DNA from: Magnolia sinica
Taxonomy: Eukaryota > Streptophyta > Magnoliopsida > Magnoliales > Magnoliaceae
NCBI RefSeq assembly: GCF_029962835.1
Contig: NC_080577.1
Coordinates: forward strand, 496,001 to 560,000
Direction of reading: 5' to 3'
Length of the DNA stretch: 64,000 bases
Position numbers and translations under genes: made by a program
Notes under the pieces: model-generated
What the model was told of the DNA's origin: nothing
Seen by the model: only the letters and a program-made list of their open reading frames with translations
Databases searched by the model: none
Part shown: positions 45,310 to 58,235 of the stretch, one piece after another
Layout: every line of letters starts with the position of its first letter
Numbering within the stretch: position 1 is the first letter of the stretch

Positions 45310-47578
45310 AATCAATAAATGATAAAAGGAAAAAAAAATAATTGGAGAATTTGAAATTGAAAGATTGCAAAATTGCTTGTATATTTTTCATCAAGTATAC
45401 CTCTGAATTTATAAGGGAGGAGTAGCCTTAAAAAAGAAGATTACAATTAATTACACCCTAAATCATTTCATTCCTAATACTCATCCTCAAAAATTAACAT
45501 ATGGAGATCCATAATGCCCAACTAAGAATTAAAATTAGTCCCTTCCAAGGGCTATGATGAAGATATCCACAAGTTGTTAAAAAATGTACATATGAAATAC
45601 AAATAATGCCTGATGATATCTTTTCTTGAATAAAATGACAATTAATTTCAATGTGTTTGATCTAGCTATAAAAATGAGGATTGGTGGCAATGTGAAGAGC
45701 AGCTTAATTGTCATAATGAAAGCACATAGGCTGAAGATGTTGAGCATGGAGATCATGGACAAGTATTTTGTGCCAAGTAAGTTCCTGAGCAGCACTAGTC
45801 AAATGTTAAAATTTAATTTTTTTTTTTCAAGATATAGGACTGATCCCAAGCATGGTAAAGTGACCCATAGTGGAGCAACGTTTTCTTAGGGCAACTAATC
45901 CAATCAAAATCACAATAAGCAGAGATAGCTGAAGGGAGCTAGTGGAGGGGAAACGGATGCCCTTTCCAGGACGAGACTTTAGATACCAGAGCACTCAAAT
46001 TGTCGCACAATAATGAGGTTGGCATGGATTGTGCATGAATTAGTTAAGAATGTTGACCGCATAAGCACTGTCGGGTTCATTAATGGTCAAAGTGAGATGA
46101 GGCATTCAACAAGATATTGATACATAGAAGGAAGTGGAAGAAAAGTGTCAAAATCATCAGTTACATGCAAATTTTGTTCCATAGAAAAAGAAGCAAACCG
46201 AGTTCCAAGATGTCCACAGTCTCGAAGAATATTGAGAGTATATTTGCGGTGATTCAAAAAAATTAATCCCTTTCTGAGAATGAGCCACCTTAATTCCTAA
46301 TAAGTAAGCGGTAATGGCAATTGAATCATTTCCTGTGAGAATAATACTATCAACATAAATGAGGACTATTGTGAAGAGTGTCATTTGAATGTATGAACAA
46401 AGAATAATTCACTAATGATTGAAGGTAGCCAGCTTTTGTGAGTGCAGAGAATAATTTTTCAAACTAGTTTCGTGATGTTTGGTGGAAACCACAGAGAGAT
46501 TTGTTAAGGCGCCAAACAAATTGCTCCCCCTGTTTTACAAATTTAGGGAAAATTGTCATATAAATTTTTTCATAAATGTCTTCATAAAGGAAGGCATTGT
46601 TGACATCAAGCTGATGGAGTGGCTAATGACGATAACGAATAACAACAACAGTAAGGAGACTATATCATAACCACTTTCGTAGCATGTGCAAATGTTTCAT
46701 GAAAATTGAGACCCTTAATTTGATTGTATCATCTGGTTACAAAACGGGCTTTGAAACATTCAACGGCTCCGTCAACACAATATTTAATTGTGTATACCCA
46801 TTTGCACACAATGAGCATTTTTCAAGATGGGAAGTGTTCCAAAGTCCAAGTTTGATTTTGCTCCAATGCCTTAATTTCTGCTTTCATCACTTTATGCCAA
46901 TGATGAATTTTAACTACTTGAGAGAAAAATGTTGGTTTATCATAAGAAAAAATAAAGAAAAGTAGGACAACATGTTTAGAAGAAAAATTACTATATGAAA
47001 GATAGCTAGACAAGGGATAAACAGTACCTGCACAGGGCTTCGAAGGAGGTGGCTGCAATGGTCGGGTTAAGGCCGATTTGGAGATTTTAGATCCAGGGTG
47101 GCTGGTGACGGGTTTATTAAGTCAGATTTTGGGATTTTTCATGCTAGATTTGGGATGACCAAATAGGGGCTGCCGGACAATTGGTTTGGGTGCGTGATGA
47201 TGTCGTAGTAGGAACGGTGATAGTGTATGGGTTTTAAAATGGTGGACTGGCTGGCTAGGTTTTGGAGTAACGAGGGATTGAAGAATAGCGATTTGCATTG
47301 TTGATGGGTCAATGATTTCATTGGATTTTGGAAAGGAGATTGCTCGAAAAATGTCCACAATCAAGAGATCCAAACTGAAGACTCTGGATAAAAAAAGAAA
47401 AATGAAAAATTGAAATGAAAAGATAGAAAAATTGCTTGTATATTTTTCATTGAGTATATCTTTTAATTTATACATGATGAATATCCTAAAAAAAGAATAT
47501 TACAATTAATTATGTCCTAATCAAATCGCGACACAAAAGGAAATTTTTTTTTTTTTTTTTTTTGTATCATTCCTAATA
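45310..47578 (-). mobile_element. Broken Ty1/copia element
   Basis: Related sequences at both ends (AAAATTGCTTGTATATTTTTC, ATTACAATTAATTA and CATTCCTAATA) mark LTR remains, roughly 45310-45480 and 47385-47578. Read on the minus strand the interior shows copia pol remains: the start of the reverse transcriptase region (EIKALEQNQTWTLE, about 46825-46900) and the catalytic reverse transcriptase region near 46320-46360. gag and integrase are not recognisable and there are many breaks. The 3' junction wording GGAGATCCATAATGCCCAAC is shared with the element at 60.7 kb onwards, so the two belong to related lineages. It is old. Confidence 0.75.
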
Positions 47579-49152
47579 ATAAACTACAGATCAATCTAGT
47601 TCTTGGCAATTTTTTTGCCAGAAAATATATGGGAATATTTCAAATTTTGAGTCTTTTCACATGATATTTTAGGTAAATCCCGATATATATACATAACAAA
47701 TTCATTAAGTTTCTTTACCAATTTTCCGAGATTTTAAAAATCACAGTCAAATCTATCACACCGTGGCCTCTGCATGTGGGTCCCACCTGAATTTTGAAAC
47801 CGAACTTCCAAAGTAAAAAATAATGGCCGCAATTGCTCGGGTTGTTAATTTCAGAGCGACCATTGCAAACGACTCATAAAAATGGTCCATGTGTCTGGCC
47901 TAAGCCGTGTTCATTGCTGATATGACTGACTTTAAAGGGCTTGTTAGATTATAGCCAGGACTCTATGACCAGATGTTTCTAATACATTGAACACGTTCAT
48001 GTTCCCATTCTGACTCTTCAAACGAAGTTAGTTCTTGATGTAACGTTGGGAATAGTGTCACGTGGACCTTTTCCAAGCACAATATGATGTACCAACAGCA
48101 TCAAAAACTGATCAGACGCCTACGTTAATCTGATTAAGATGTTCCAAGGACCATTTGGGATCATCGGTGGGCCCTCAATGTTCAGCTGTCTACCTTTATC
48201 CAAGATAATTCCACATTGACCACAAAATGCTATTTTTCAATAATTATATGAAAATTCTTATTCCAGTATCATTCATCTACCGACATATGAATTTAAATAG
48301 TGTTTTTTTTTTTTTTTTGTAAATAGCTACCTAAATAACAGGGCGTTTGAAAATATTTACATAAAATTAATACATTTACAAATACCCACTTTATCAATTT
48401 GTGGTTATTGTAAATATACATTTTTAATTAGAACGGTTGTTGACACTTCTGGTGTATTTTGAAAAAGTGACAATTTTCCTTACTCTAAAATGTCATTTTC
48501 TCTTTATAACTTAAAAAAAATAAAATAATGATAATAATAATAATAATAATAATAATTGTAAATGTTTCATATGAAGGAAAAATAAAGGATTTATATTTCT
48601 ATGAAGGAGAATTTTACGGTATATTCCATACAGGCATTTTCATCATTTTCTAATTATTGCTAAAGAAATTATAAAAAATTTAATGGAACGTGAATATTTG
48701 TAATAATGAATTAATAATATGGTTATTTGTAAACCATTATTTTTATGTGAGTATTTATAAATATCCTATTATTAACATTGGAATCCACAAAAATCACTTT
48801 TAAATATTTACAAAAACATGTGCGTGCATGCATATACAACTTTGTATATGAAATGATTAGGTAGATCGAATGTATTTGTAATTTGAACAAGATTCTTTCG
48901 ATGCCTTGAATAAGTCCCTTGTGCAAGCCCTAGGTTGATAGAAACATTGTACGAGATTTACAATTGAAATTCACGAGGATAAATTATCTAGTTATAGGCA
49001 GGCGTGCCTACCCAGGCCCAAAATTAGGAGTGGTCCACCTGCAAAAATGGGACCACATGTTTGAGAAAAATGAACAGAACCTATATTCAACATACGTGTG
49101 TGCGGCCTGATAAGCGACCAATCATGTTTTGGGCCTGGGCCTATTCAGGGTA
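47579..49152. other. AT-rich intergenic with simple repeats
   Basis: Holds a poly-T run near 48302-48318 and an (AAT)n run at about 48528-48556. No gene is seen. Confidence 0.5.
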
Positions 49153-49284
49153 GATCAATGTGATGAATGGTCTGGATCTCTTATATGCATGTCAGGTGGG
49201 ATCAGCACTTCCATGATAGATCAAAATGATGAAAGGTCCGGATCTCTCAAATGTATTGTCAGGTGGGATCAGCACTTCCATGAT
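49153..49284. repeat. 65-bp tandem duplication
   Basis: GATCAATGTGATGAATGGTC at 49153 and GATCAAAATGATGAAAGGTC at 49218 each lead into GGATCTCT, TGTCAGGTGGGATCAGCACT and TCCATGATA. The two copies match at most sites. Confidence 0.8.
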
Positions 49285-52169
49285 ATCACCTCGAGGGGAT
49301 CCCACTTAACACTTTGGCTGTTTTCAAACTGGAGTGGAGACTTGAGAGGAAAGGGAAAGAGGGGAGAGGCATAATCATCTTTGGAACTGGAGCAAATCTA
49401 CGTTTGTTTAAGAAATGAATGAATAAGGGGGAAAAAATGGTAATTAAAAAGATGTCTCCATATGGATGGATTTCACAGCATCAGTTCCGGCGGTGCTTTG
49501 GCGAGAGTAGATGAATCCACCCCAACTTTCAACTTGAAGAGGTGATTTTCCTCTTCTTTTAGATCAAATACAAGGTGTGGTAGTGCATGAACCATTGTCT
49601 ATAGGCCCAACAGAGTGCCTGAGACATTGGCTTTACACCATGCCATGTATTCGTCTTTCCTAATCATTTCTTCCTTGCATTTCAACTACCTACACATCAA
49701 TACATATTTTAATGAGTTTGGAACATTCCCTTAGGCAACATTCAGTTATTATTATTATTTTTTAAAAAAAATAAAATTTTAAACCTACTCTGATGTGTAC
49801 TAACTTCAACCCCATATGTTAGTACACCATAATGGCCAATTTGCCTACACGAGTTGTTTCAGGTGCTGCTTGTAGAGTTAAGTGGACCACGGAAGTGAGA
49901 TGGAGGGGGCTTGCAGCTCACATGAGTGAAATCTGGACAATTCATCAGGGGGCTACCATGAACATACCCTGACCCAATGATCAGGCCAGTCACTATCAGG
50001 TGGACTGCGCTTGTATTGGAGGAAAGTGTCGAACAGCCTGATAGGCTAGTTAATTTGAGTTTTCTGACAGGGCGTGTTTTAATTGGGGCCACATTGTCAT
50101 TTGTGCAGTGAAGCACATCCTCTATCTCAACAGCCAGAGTCCATTGGCTTTGACATTTTAGTCATGCTAAAGAAAAAGGCCTCAAGGAATATTCCCAACA
50201 TCTTAAAGTTCCTCACATCAATCAGCTCAATTTCCGTGGTAAATTCCACGAATGTGGTTTGTACATGAAAATGTATTTCAATTTCTCATGTTTGGATGCG
50301 GATTTTTTGTGGCTGGATGCTTGGATTCTTAAATGATTATTTTGAAAGAGTATACCATAGGCAGAGATATACAAAAGAGGTTAGCGGTAGTATATGTGCC
50401 AACAAGAGACACATGTGAATGGGTCCTCTAATAAATGATCCTAAAATGTAAACAGTATCTCTCCAAAAAAACAGGGTATCTACTAATGTATTGTATCCCT
50501 TAGAATACAGTTGCAGTAGGGATGTGGAGCAAAAGACGTGTTTTTCATTTATCCGAAGAGTAGCTGTCTTTAGTGATAGCTGCAGCCAAACTGTGGAGAA
50601 CTCCTTGAGAGGGACATGTCAAGCAGAGGTTTCAAGACACTTAAATGACATTCTGATCAGACTCACGCAAATTGTATGATATCTTGATAAAAACTGTGGT
50701 GGATCATACTCAAGCCTCACATCTCATTGTACATATTTTTGCAATCTAGCCTGTTAAGATTCTGTAACCTAAGTGGATGTATCAGGTCATAAATAACTTG
50801 TTTATTGTATTATACTAAACATTCAATATCTAGAAATTCTCTAATCCAGATTGGTTTCTTGATAATATTCTTGCTGATCAAACAGTTAGGATAATCTGAT
50901 TAGCATGATAATCAGGATCTACTGAGAGCGACTATGATTCATCACAATAATATAGCAGAGTACTGTATTATTTCTTGAATACCCAATTTGCCCTCTGAGG
51001 ATTATTGCTGGGAAAAGGTCAAAATAATCAACCTCTGTCATCATATTTGGAGCGTGGTGATATTGTTACCTTTTATTAAAGGGGATTACTATTGATCATG
51101 CCACAATTTCATACAAAAGGGTGTGAATGCATATCAAATCTGGACCATCCAAATGATAGCCCACCTGTTGATTGAACCATAGTCCACAAGTTTTATGCAG
51201 TTGGGTTAATCTTAATTGTTCTATCAATTGCTAAACCTTCAAAATGTAGAGTCAATCAATTATAAGTTTTGGGTCATCAAATACCAAGTCTTATCCAAGA
51301 CGAAGCATTTAAAATGGATTTCACAATCTACACGCATTAAATAGATTATTAAGACTGTGCTTGGATGTTGGTGAGCGAAATGGATAAACAACCCCGTGGT
51401 GGGACTCAGCATATCCTTCAAAGTCACATACCCAACTCAAATTAGTAATTGGGGACTGATTTTACAGGGCTATGGTAAAATTAGATATTATTGGAAGAGT
51501 TTTCTGAGCTAATTATGAGGTATGTGAAAAGTGGGTAGTGAACGGTGGGCCACGAGTGATCACATTTAATCATCACAACCATGAGATTCACAAGCATCCT
51601 TGTCTTCCAAGCATAAACCCAATACCAACCTTCTTTCTTTAAACAGATTTCAACAAAATCACCCATCTTTGGATAAGTACAGAAAATATGTACAACTGGG
51701 TGTTGCTCGAGAAGGCTGTTAACTGCAGCTTAAACCTTCTCCTCTCATTTTCATGGCCAGCGATTCCAATGTTGCTCCTGCAACTGATGCCGATGTGATT
51801 GCTACAGAACATACATTACAATACATGCACATGAATAGTCCATTTCTCCCTCCATGATGTTAGTTGAATGCGACTTGCTTACCTGCTTTACTGCAGCCCC
51901 TGATACATTACCTTCAGATTCATTGGCTATCTTTGTCTCCTCTAATCCTTATTTCTTCTTCTTTTTCCCTCGAAAACCAGCAAAACGAAACAACATATTT
52001 AAAAATTTGGAGAATAAATTTGAATTAATGGAGTGACTTGTTATGTAAGTCATAAGAGGAGCCACAAATTTCAAGATCCCATGCAGACACAGTAATATGA
52101 GCTCTTCATCCAGCTGTTTCAAACATTTAAAACTTTTTTATCATGTACTCATTGCAAGCTTTGAGTTAT
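49285..52169. other. Intergenic with possible exon relics at 50.1 and 50.5 kb
   Basis: No gene can be supported. Two short plus-strand stretches have protein-like composition: about 50160-50240 (KEKGLKEYSQHLKVPHINQL) and 50500-50676 (ends RHLNDILIRLTQIV then stop). I recognise no family. They could be relics of a lost gene or chance frames. Confidence 0.3.
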
Positions 52170-52545
52170 CAATTGATTGAAGTTGGGGTCTCCCATAATG
52201 CCACCTAACCTCATCTAATCTCAAGAGAACCCAGTCCACAACCCAACCTGACTCAAATTCAAAACCAAATTACCCTACATGCCACCTAACCTCATCCAAA
52301 TTCCAACCCCATGTGCCCAATCCGAATTCCACATCTAATTTGCTCCAACCCAATTTCTCTATACTCAGACTTAACCTGACTCATATGCATGTGACTTGAT
52401 CCGAATTTTCTCAAACCCCTTGGCATTCCAACCCAAACCAGAACCAAGGCAAACCCCTTGGCATTCCAACCCAAACCAGAACCAAGGACCCAGACATCCC
52501 CAAATCGGATTTGGGTTGAGCTGAGCCAAGTTGCAGCCCTAGTAT
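52170..52545. repeat. Repeat rich in CCAACCC words, with a 38-bp tandem duplication
   Basis: Two identical 38-bp copies (52412-52449 and 52450-52487, opening CAAACCCCTTGGCATTCCAA) lie in a sequence ending TTGCAGCCCTAG. Reversed, that end is CTAGGGCTGCAA, a common hAT-MITE end type. The opposite end is not clear. Confidence 0.6.
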
Positions 52546-52667
52546 GGGTTCATGCTTCCGCCAGCCCTACCACATTGACTTCTTTAGGTTGTGTTACACA
52601 AACCTTTGTGAATGTACCAAACTGGGGTAAGCGTTTGCTACCCATTTTCGCAAATGGTGATACCGCA

Positions 52668-52802
52668 GAGTTCTTTTTCTTTTTTTCTTTTTTACACACG
52701 TACTCACACCCCCCCTACACCCATGAACTCACACCACGGTGGATTTTCACCGCAACGGGTATGTTGAAACTCTTGTAAGTCTACCACCGAGGAATGAGTA
52801 AG
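52668..52802 (-). mobile_element. Possible SINE copy
   Basis: A T-rich run at about 52670-52693 (an A tail if read on the minus strand) is followed by CACACCCCCCCTACACCCAT, TCACCACGGTGGATTTTCAC-like wording, and GTAAGTCTACCACCGAGG. Reversed, it starts CCTCGGTGGTAGACTTAC. Layout is SINE-like, but the promoter boxes are weaker than in the 36-kb copy. Confidence 0.35.
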
Positions 52803-52839
52803 GACCCGGTGACACCTTATACATAACAATGATGACGTA

Positions 52840-53480
52840 CAGATAAATCCAAACCATCTAAACGTAGGGCCTAGTGTAGATGGAGCATTGTGCAGTACTC
52901 ACTTGGCTCACCCAATTAGATCCAAGACTTAAGTGGGCCACTCCATAGGAAACAGTGGGAACTGAAAGTCTACTGTTGAAAACTAGTTGGGGTCACAAAA
53001 GTTTTTTTTTTTTTTCAAGTTGATACTTGTGTTTTCCGTTCAAATTGATATTTATGTTTTCAGTGACCTTTATGAACAGGTTGGATGGCAAATAAACATT
53101 AGTCACCAGCTGATTGTCATTATCACCCTTGCTTCTTATGGTGTGGCCCAACTGAGCCTTGGATCTTCTTCCCTTTTATGCTCATGCCTTAAAATGATCT
53201 ATTAAAATGGATGGACAGCATGGATAAAACACATACATCACAGTAGGCCCCACAGAGCCTTAGATCTTCCTGTGGTGTGGCCGGTTGAGCCCTGGATCTT
53301 CCTCCTTCATTTAAATGATATATGTTAAAATGGGTGGGGAGCATGGATAAAAGAGATGCATGTCAGTAGGGTCCACATAATCCCTGGCAAGACCGAGTGT
53401 GTCCTGACACGGGTAGGAGTCAATCCGCGTCCATTGGTGAACAACCCTGAACCGGGCCAATTCGCATTTGTTTCTTCAAA
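52840..53480. repeat. TIR-repeat remnant with a duplicated right end
   Basis: Core blocks AAGTGGGCCACTCCATAGG, GGTTGGATGGCAAATAAAC and TATGGTGTGGCCCAACTGAG are followed by two versions of the right end (AAAATGGATGGACAGCATGG at 53206 and AAAATGGGTGGGGAGCATGG at 53328). Confidence 0.6.
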
Positions 53481-53909
53481 TAAAAAGACTGTAGGATATT
53501 TGGCGTTTTCAACCGTCCAATAAAAGTGCACAAATCCTATAGTCAGATAATCAAATAAACCTAATTTGTAAATTGTGGTTCAAAGAATTTTTAGGTGGCA
53601 GACTATCATCCATCACAGTCGGGCAGAGTAGCAAAGAGTTTATCTATGCAAAAGATGCAGTAGCTAGAGTCCTTTTCCGTCTTTTTATCTATGAATGCTT
53701 TTCCTTTTGCTTTTTGTTCTCTCTTGAGACTTTCCTGTTCCAGTCTTTGTCGCTAGTTTCACGCTCCGCTGACCACAACACATTGCCATTTCCTTTTCTT
53801 GCTGTTGATTTTCAGATACGAAAAAAAGAGAGAGAGGAGGAAAACCACAACATTTTTACGGAGCCGCCCCTTTGAATCTTTTGGAAAAATGCTCCTCTTT
53901 ACCCAGTAT

Positions 53910-54003
53910 GCGTTTGGTCGCACTAAATATCATGATATTTCATGATTAATCTGTGAATTTTGGTGCAAATTTTCATGAAATTTGGAGCAACCAAACACGC
54001 CCC
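53910..54003. mobile_element. 94-bp miniature MITE with GCGTTTGGT ends
   Basis: The left end GCGTTTGGTCGCAC is mirrored by GGAGCAACCAAACACGC at the right. An inner palindrome AAATATCATGATATTTCATG is present. This end type is frequent in PIF/Harbinger-like MITEs. The target duplication is not clear. Confidence 0.5.
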
Positions 54004-54225
54004 AAACCAAAGCTTGAACAAATAACTTTCTTTTTAAAAAAAATAAAAAGATAGCTAGCAAAAACACACTTATGTCTATGTTGGAAATGATCTTTACATA
54101 AGATTAGCGACATGATGTATTCTGATTTTCTGGTTCTAGTAACCATCTTTACACACACCCAAAAAGAGCTGAGCTTCTTCCTCTCTCAAAATTTGAAGGG
54201 ATTCAAATGCAAGCCTCTCTCTCTC

Positions 54226-55350
54226 TCAGCACACAGTAACTACCTCCGATTCTGTAAACAATGAAAACAAAATAATAAAGAGAGTCAAGCCGCAGGTATC
54301 TGAAATGGTGGTCGATTAGATAGCGGAGATAAATACAAATAAACTGATTAATATGGATTTTTCAATCCCACAAGCAATACCTTTGGGAGCAGTGAAGGAC
54401 CTTTTGCAGTGAGCAATGGCACTTTGGATCCCATCCTGCTGCTGTAAGAGCGAATCGTCTCGTCTCTGTGATTGCAAGTGCGGGTGTTGCAGAGGTGGTG
54501 CGGCTGCCACGGCCGCGGAGGACGCGGAACGACTTTTGCCCAAATGCCTGCAGGCTACAAGCAAACTCCCCTGCTTCTGTTGAGAATTCGAATTTGAAAG
54601 GGACGGAGCAATGGCTTCCCCTTTGGAGGAGGCAGTAGCTCCTCCAGCAGGGCTGCTCCTTGTCCTTCCAAACCCTAACCCCAATGAATTTAGCTGTCCA
54701 GAAAATCTCGGCTTCTGTCCCTGCCTTCTAGAAACCCTAACGTAGAGAGGCTTGATCATCTTCAGATACTTGTGCATCACATCCTTTGCAAGCTTCTTCA
54801 TTTCAGGGGCAGATATTCCGTCTTCAGAAGCGGCGTCGTCCAGATGCTGCTGATTCATTTTCACGGTAAAGAATCTGCTGCTCTGCTGCTTCTGAGCTGA
54901 AGAGTTCGTTTCAGGCGAGGGTTTTGGCTTCTTAAACCCTAACAAGAAAACGCGGAACTTGGTAGCGGATCTCAGGAAAGAGATGGGGAATTGCCTCTTG
55001 GAAGGGTCGAAGACGACCGACGATGGCTCGATCGACACGACCCTCCCCTTGAAGAATAGATGGTCCGATGGAGAGAGAGGAAGGGTCTTGCCAGACGAGA
55101 CCCTGAAATCCAACCCTCCCTCTCCTTCCATCTCGTCCGATCCCTCTTCTTCTTCATATCCGTCTTCCTCCCTCTCATCCTCTTCCACCGGCACCGTAAA
55201 CTCCATGTCAAAAAATGGTCCTTCATCTTCATAATCATCTGTTTCGGACGGCGCCCGTCGCACGGCCGTGGCGATGGTCGTGGTGTTGGAGGTGCGCACG
55301 TTAGCACCAGCTCCTCCTCTCCAGTACTTGAGTAAGCTGAATGCTTCCAT
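54226..55350 (-). CDS. Membrane-associated kinase regulator (MAKR2-like)
   Basis: Two coding exons on the minus strand: 55350-54381 and 54251-54226, joined in frame by a GT donor (AAAG then GTATTG) and a TTTACAG acceptor, giving 331 residues. Seen: MEAFSLLKYWRGG start; acidic FFDMEFTVP block followed by an acidic run (about 36-80); LSPSDHLFFKGRVVSIEPSS (about 92-111); a basic patch with SATKFRVFLLGFKKPKP (about 128-144); a Lys/Arg-rich part (about 184-230) suited to binding membrane phospholipid; and the C-terminal DGIQSAIAHCKRSF motif (about 306-319). The start and blocks match MAKR2 as I recall it. Relatives (BKI1, MAKR2, MAKR5) bind the plasma membrane and modulate receptor kinases; MAKR2 is known as an inhibitor of TMK1. 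The exact partner here is not deducible. The last exon codes for only eight residues; without splicing the frame would run on about 20 residues. Confidence 0.88.
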
Positions 55351-56589
55351 CGTCGGGAGAGCCAGAGCAGGAGTGAGAGCGATAGAGAGGGGTTTTTCTT
55401 CTTCTGCTTGTTTGGGGTTTTGAACAAGGGATGGAGTTTATGAAAAGGAAAAGAAGAAAAGGGGTTTGGGTTAATGGCTCGTCAGGCTCAAAATGGTGTG
55501 GCAGTCAGTGGAACAGACGGACGGATGAAGCTTTAGACAGTATGAAGAGAGAGAGAGAGAGAGACCTCAGGGCACTACACCTTCCTTCTCCCACTCACTG
55601 CTTTTTATTTCGGGACTTCTTCACTAGTTTGAGAGGATATGACGCTACATACTCATGCATTCATAAGTTCAACACGTCTCGTACACATCACTCAAACTAA
55701 ACGGTTCAAATCCAGGGTCGCACTTAGATTATATTATAATTTTAAAATTGGCTTCATTGGACGATTCTTTCTTTCTTATTACTATTAGATATCATTTGTT
55801 ACATTCATACCGTTGATTATCTTTTGATTTTAACCATCCACTACATATCTTTGGCTAGTATCAAAATAATGTATTTCCAGGTTTATTATTAAAGCCCACT
55901 ACTTAGGCAATTTAGATGAGTTTTATGCATGCCACCTCTACAAATCTCTTATTCATGCGTACAAACCTCTGCGTTGCGTTCCGTAGTATATAACTTTTTC
56001 TTTCTTTTTATTTAGCCATTTATTCATCAGATTCTGCCCGTTACATGTATTTTTCAGAGGAAATCATACATTACTCTGCCGGACCATGTCCAGTGAGAGG
56101 TGCCACCATACAAATATAATACGTTACAACATTTCAAACCCTCCGAATTTCGGATCCTCTCTTGATATGAGAGTTTTTAAAATAGAAGGTCAAGAAAAAT
56201 CCTGAATGGTTGTGGCCATCCAATAGACGGATGATTAAAACTCTCCAATCAATGGTTTTTATTTTTTTTTCTTCTTTTATTTTATTCCTTGACCTTATTT
56301 GGACGGTTCGGATGTAGATATATTTAACTCACTCCTGCAGCGTGGTTGTGCATGTGTATGATAAGCCAATGTATGGCAAGGTATAATCCACCGGGGTGTA
56401 TATGGTGCCTTACACGGGATTGCAGGAGGTCATGTGAGGGTACTGAGGTCCGGTCATCTCGCGTCAGAAAGAGAAGGGTATTTACGTAGGTCAGTGGTCG
56501 CCGTACATACGGTTTCTGTATACTGTATTGTATCATGGATGCCACTTACCTACGACACCGGCTGCGGAGCATAAAAAAGAGAGAGAAAA
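55351..56589. other. MAKR upstream region, no other gene
   Basis: Promoter side of the minus-strand gene. A GA-rich run near 55547-55564 would lie in the leader or promoter as CT-rich sequence. No specific site could be set. Confidence 0.4.
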
Positions 56590-57045
56590 GAACAGTGGGG
56601 CCCATCGTGGTCTCTTTTACCTACGGCATCCATACCATCCATCAGTTGGCCCATATCATGTTAGGGCCTGAGACCAAAAATAAAAATAGGCCCGAAATTC
56701 AAGTGGGCCACACCACAAGTAAATTGGGAATGAAGACACCCGTCATTGAAACCTTCCAGAGCCCACCTTGATGTTTAAATGCCATCCAATCACTTCATAA
56801 GGTGAGTTACACCAGGACAAAGGGAATACACAACTATCAGCCTGACTCAAAGCTTCGGTGGTGGACACAATGGTATTGGTGACCCCATCTCTAATGATTT
56901 CCACGGTGTGGCCCACTTGAGTTTTGTATCTGATTCATTTTTTTTTTTTTTTGGCCTTCCTAGTAAGAGCTGGCACAAGTGATGAATAGAGTGTAGTTAA
57001 CACAGATAATTAGGTTGGGTCCCAAACAGCTTTTTGTTACAACCG
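56590..57045. repeat. TIR-repeat remnant
   Basis: GTGGGGCCCATCGTGG, AAGTGGGCCACACCACAAG, GATGTTTAAATGCCATCCAA and GTGTGGCCCACTTGAG occur in the usual order. The right end (AGGTTGGGTCCCAAACAG) only loosely mirrors the left. A poly-T run at 56938-56952 has grown within it. Confidence 0.55.
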
Positions 57046-58235
57046 CGCTGTTGGTTAGAGGCAATTGGTGTTGATGTAATGTGTATAGAAAAATAGAGTA
57101 TTGACAGGACTTTAGTGTATGTACGCTGCGGTTACGAAGAAACTTCGGAAAAGAAAAGAGAGTGAAAAAAAAAAAAGAAATAAGAGGAGCAGTCTGAGCA
57201 AAGAAAGGAAATCTTTTAGTGGAGGCTCAACGTGACCTTTGGTTCCTTTCTTTCTTTTCAAACAAAACGGGAAATGGATTCCTTTCCTTTATTCGTCTGT
57301 AAAAACGATACGACAACATATTCAACGGTGGATCATCAATGTATCAAAACCCATACCAATAGGCTGATCCTAGCCATCTGATTGGTCGTGATGGTCATCA
57401 AAATGGATGGCGAAGAATAAAGGTAAATCGATAATATGCGTGTGGATCCCGTGCTTTATAGCAGCGTACGTACGGAACAACCCAGTCCAGTGGAATCACG
57501 TGATCCTAGCAACTAGAGCGCCACACGCAGAGTATCGTGAAACGAGTTTGAAAAGAGGGGTCACGTCTATGCGATTCGAACCGTTGACGTGATGTGTAAT
57601 GGGCCACAAATTGATTAGAGGTGATTCTCAAGGGATTCTAAAAATGCGAGAGTCGGTTAGGGGTGACCACCAAAATACTCCCTAAGGCGAAGGCTACATT
57701 ACCTTTGAGAAACATACCTGTCAAAAGATTAAAGAAAAGACGTCTAATTCCAAAAGCTCTTTTTCAAACTTCAAAGCGTGTTTTTTTATGGGGGTTATAT
57801 ATGCGGACGTGTTTGGATTGGCTTCTTACACTTATTATTATTTTTCTTTGAAATTGTCAAACACTATTTCCTAATGGAGTTCCCCTTTTCCTTTCTTGCC
57901 ACTCTGGATCCACACGCTCAGATGTTCCATTGATTTTAACTCTCCATATCTTCTCCTCACTAATATAAATAAGCTCTCTTCCCATAATCACCCTTTAGTC
58001 ATCATCCTGACCTTTTATTTTTAGAGTAGGATGTAAGCCATTAAAATTCATATTTTCGTGGTTCTAAATTCATCTAGAAATAGTCATGGTCAAAGTCATC
58101 AGTTCAGCGTAAGCTTCTTAAGGTAGCATATATAGCGTAGAATTTATAATATGGACGGTTCGGATTACTTGGCTACTCAGCATTACCGCCAGTAGGGGCG
58201 AAACTCACTCTTTGTAAAAAGTCGGAAAAAGTTAA
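57046..58235. other. Intergenic, no gene seen
   Basis: No recognisable coding region, element end or RNA gene. Confidence 0.4.

Noticed and set aside
2241-48556. CRISPR-like regular repeats
   Set aside because: The regular repeats seen are microsatellites, minisatellites or duplications in a plant genome; none has the repeat-spacer pattern.
54316-54380. Reading the MAKR frame straight through to a stop at 54316
   Set aside because: A good GT donor follows the AAG at 54382, and a TTTACAG acceptor 129 bases further on leads to an in-frame stop. The unspliced tail has no resemblance to the family.
54972-55427. Other long frames overlapping the MAKR exon on both strands
   Set aside because: They are shadows created by the GA/CT-rich acidic stretch; only the frame from 55350 shows the MAKR blocks in order.
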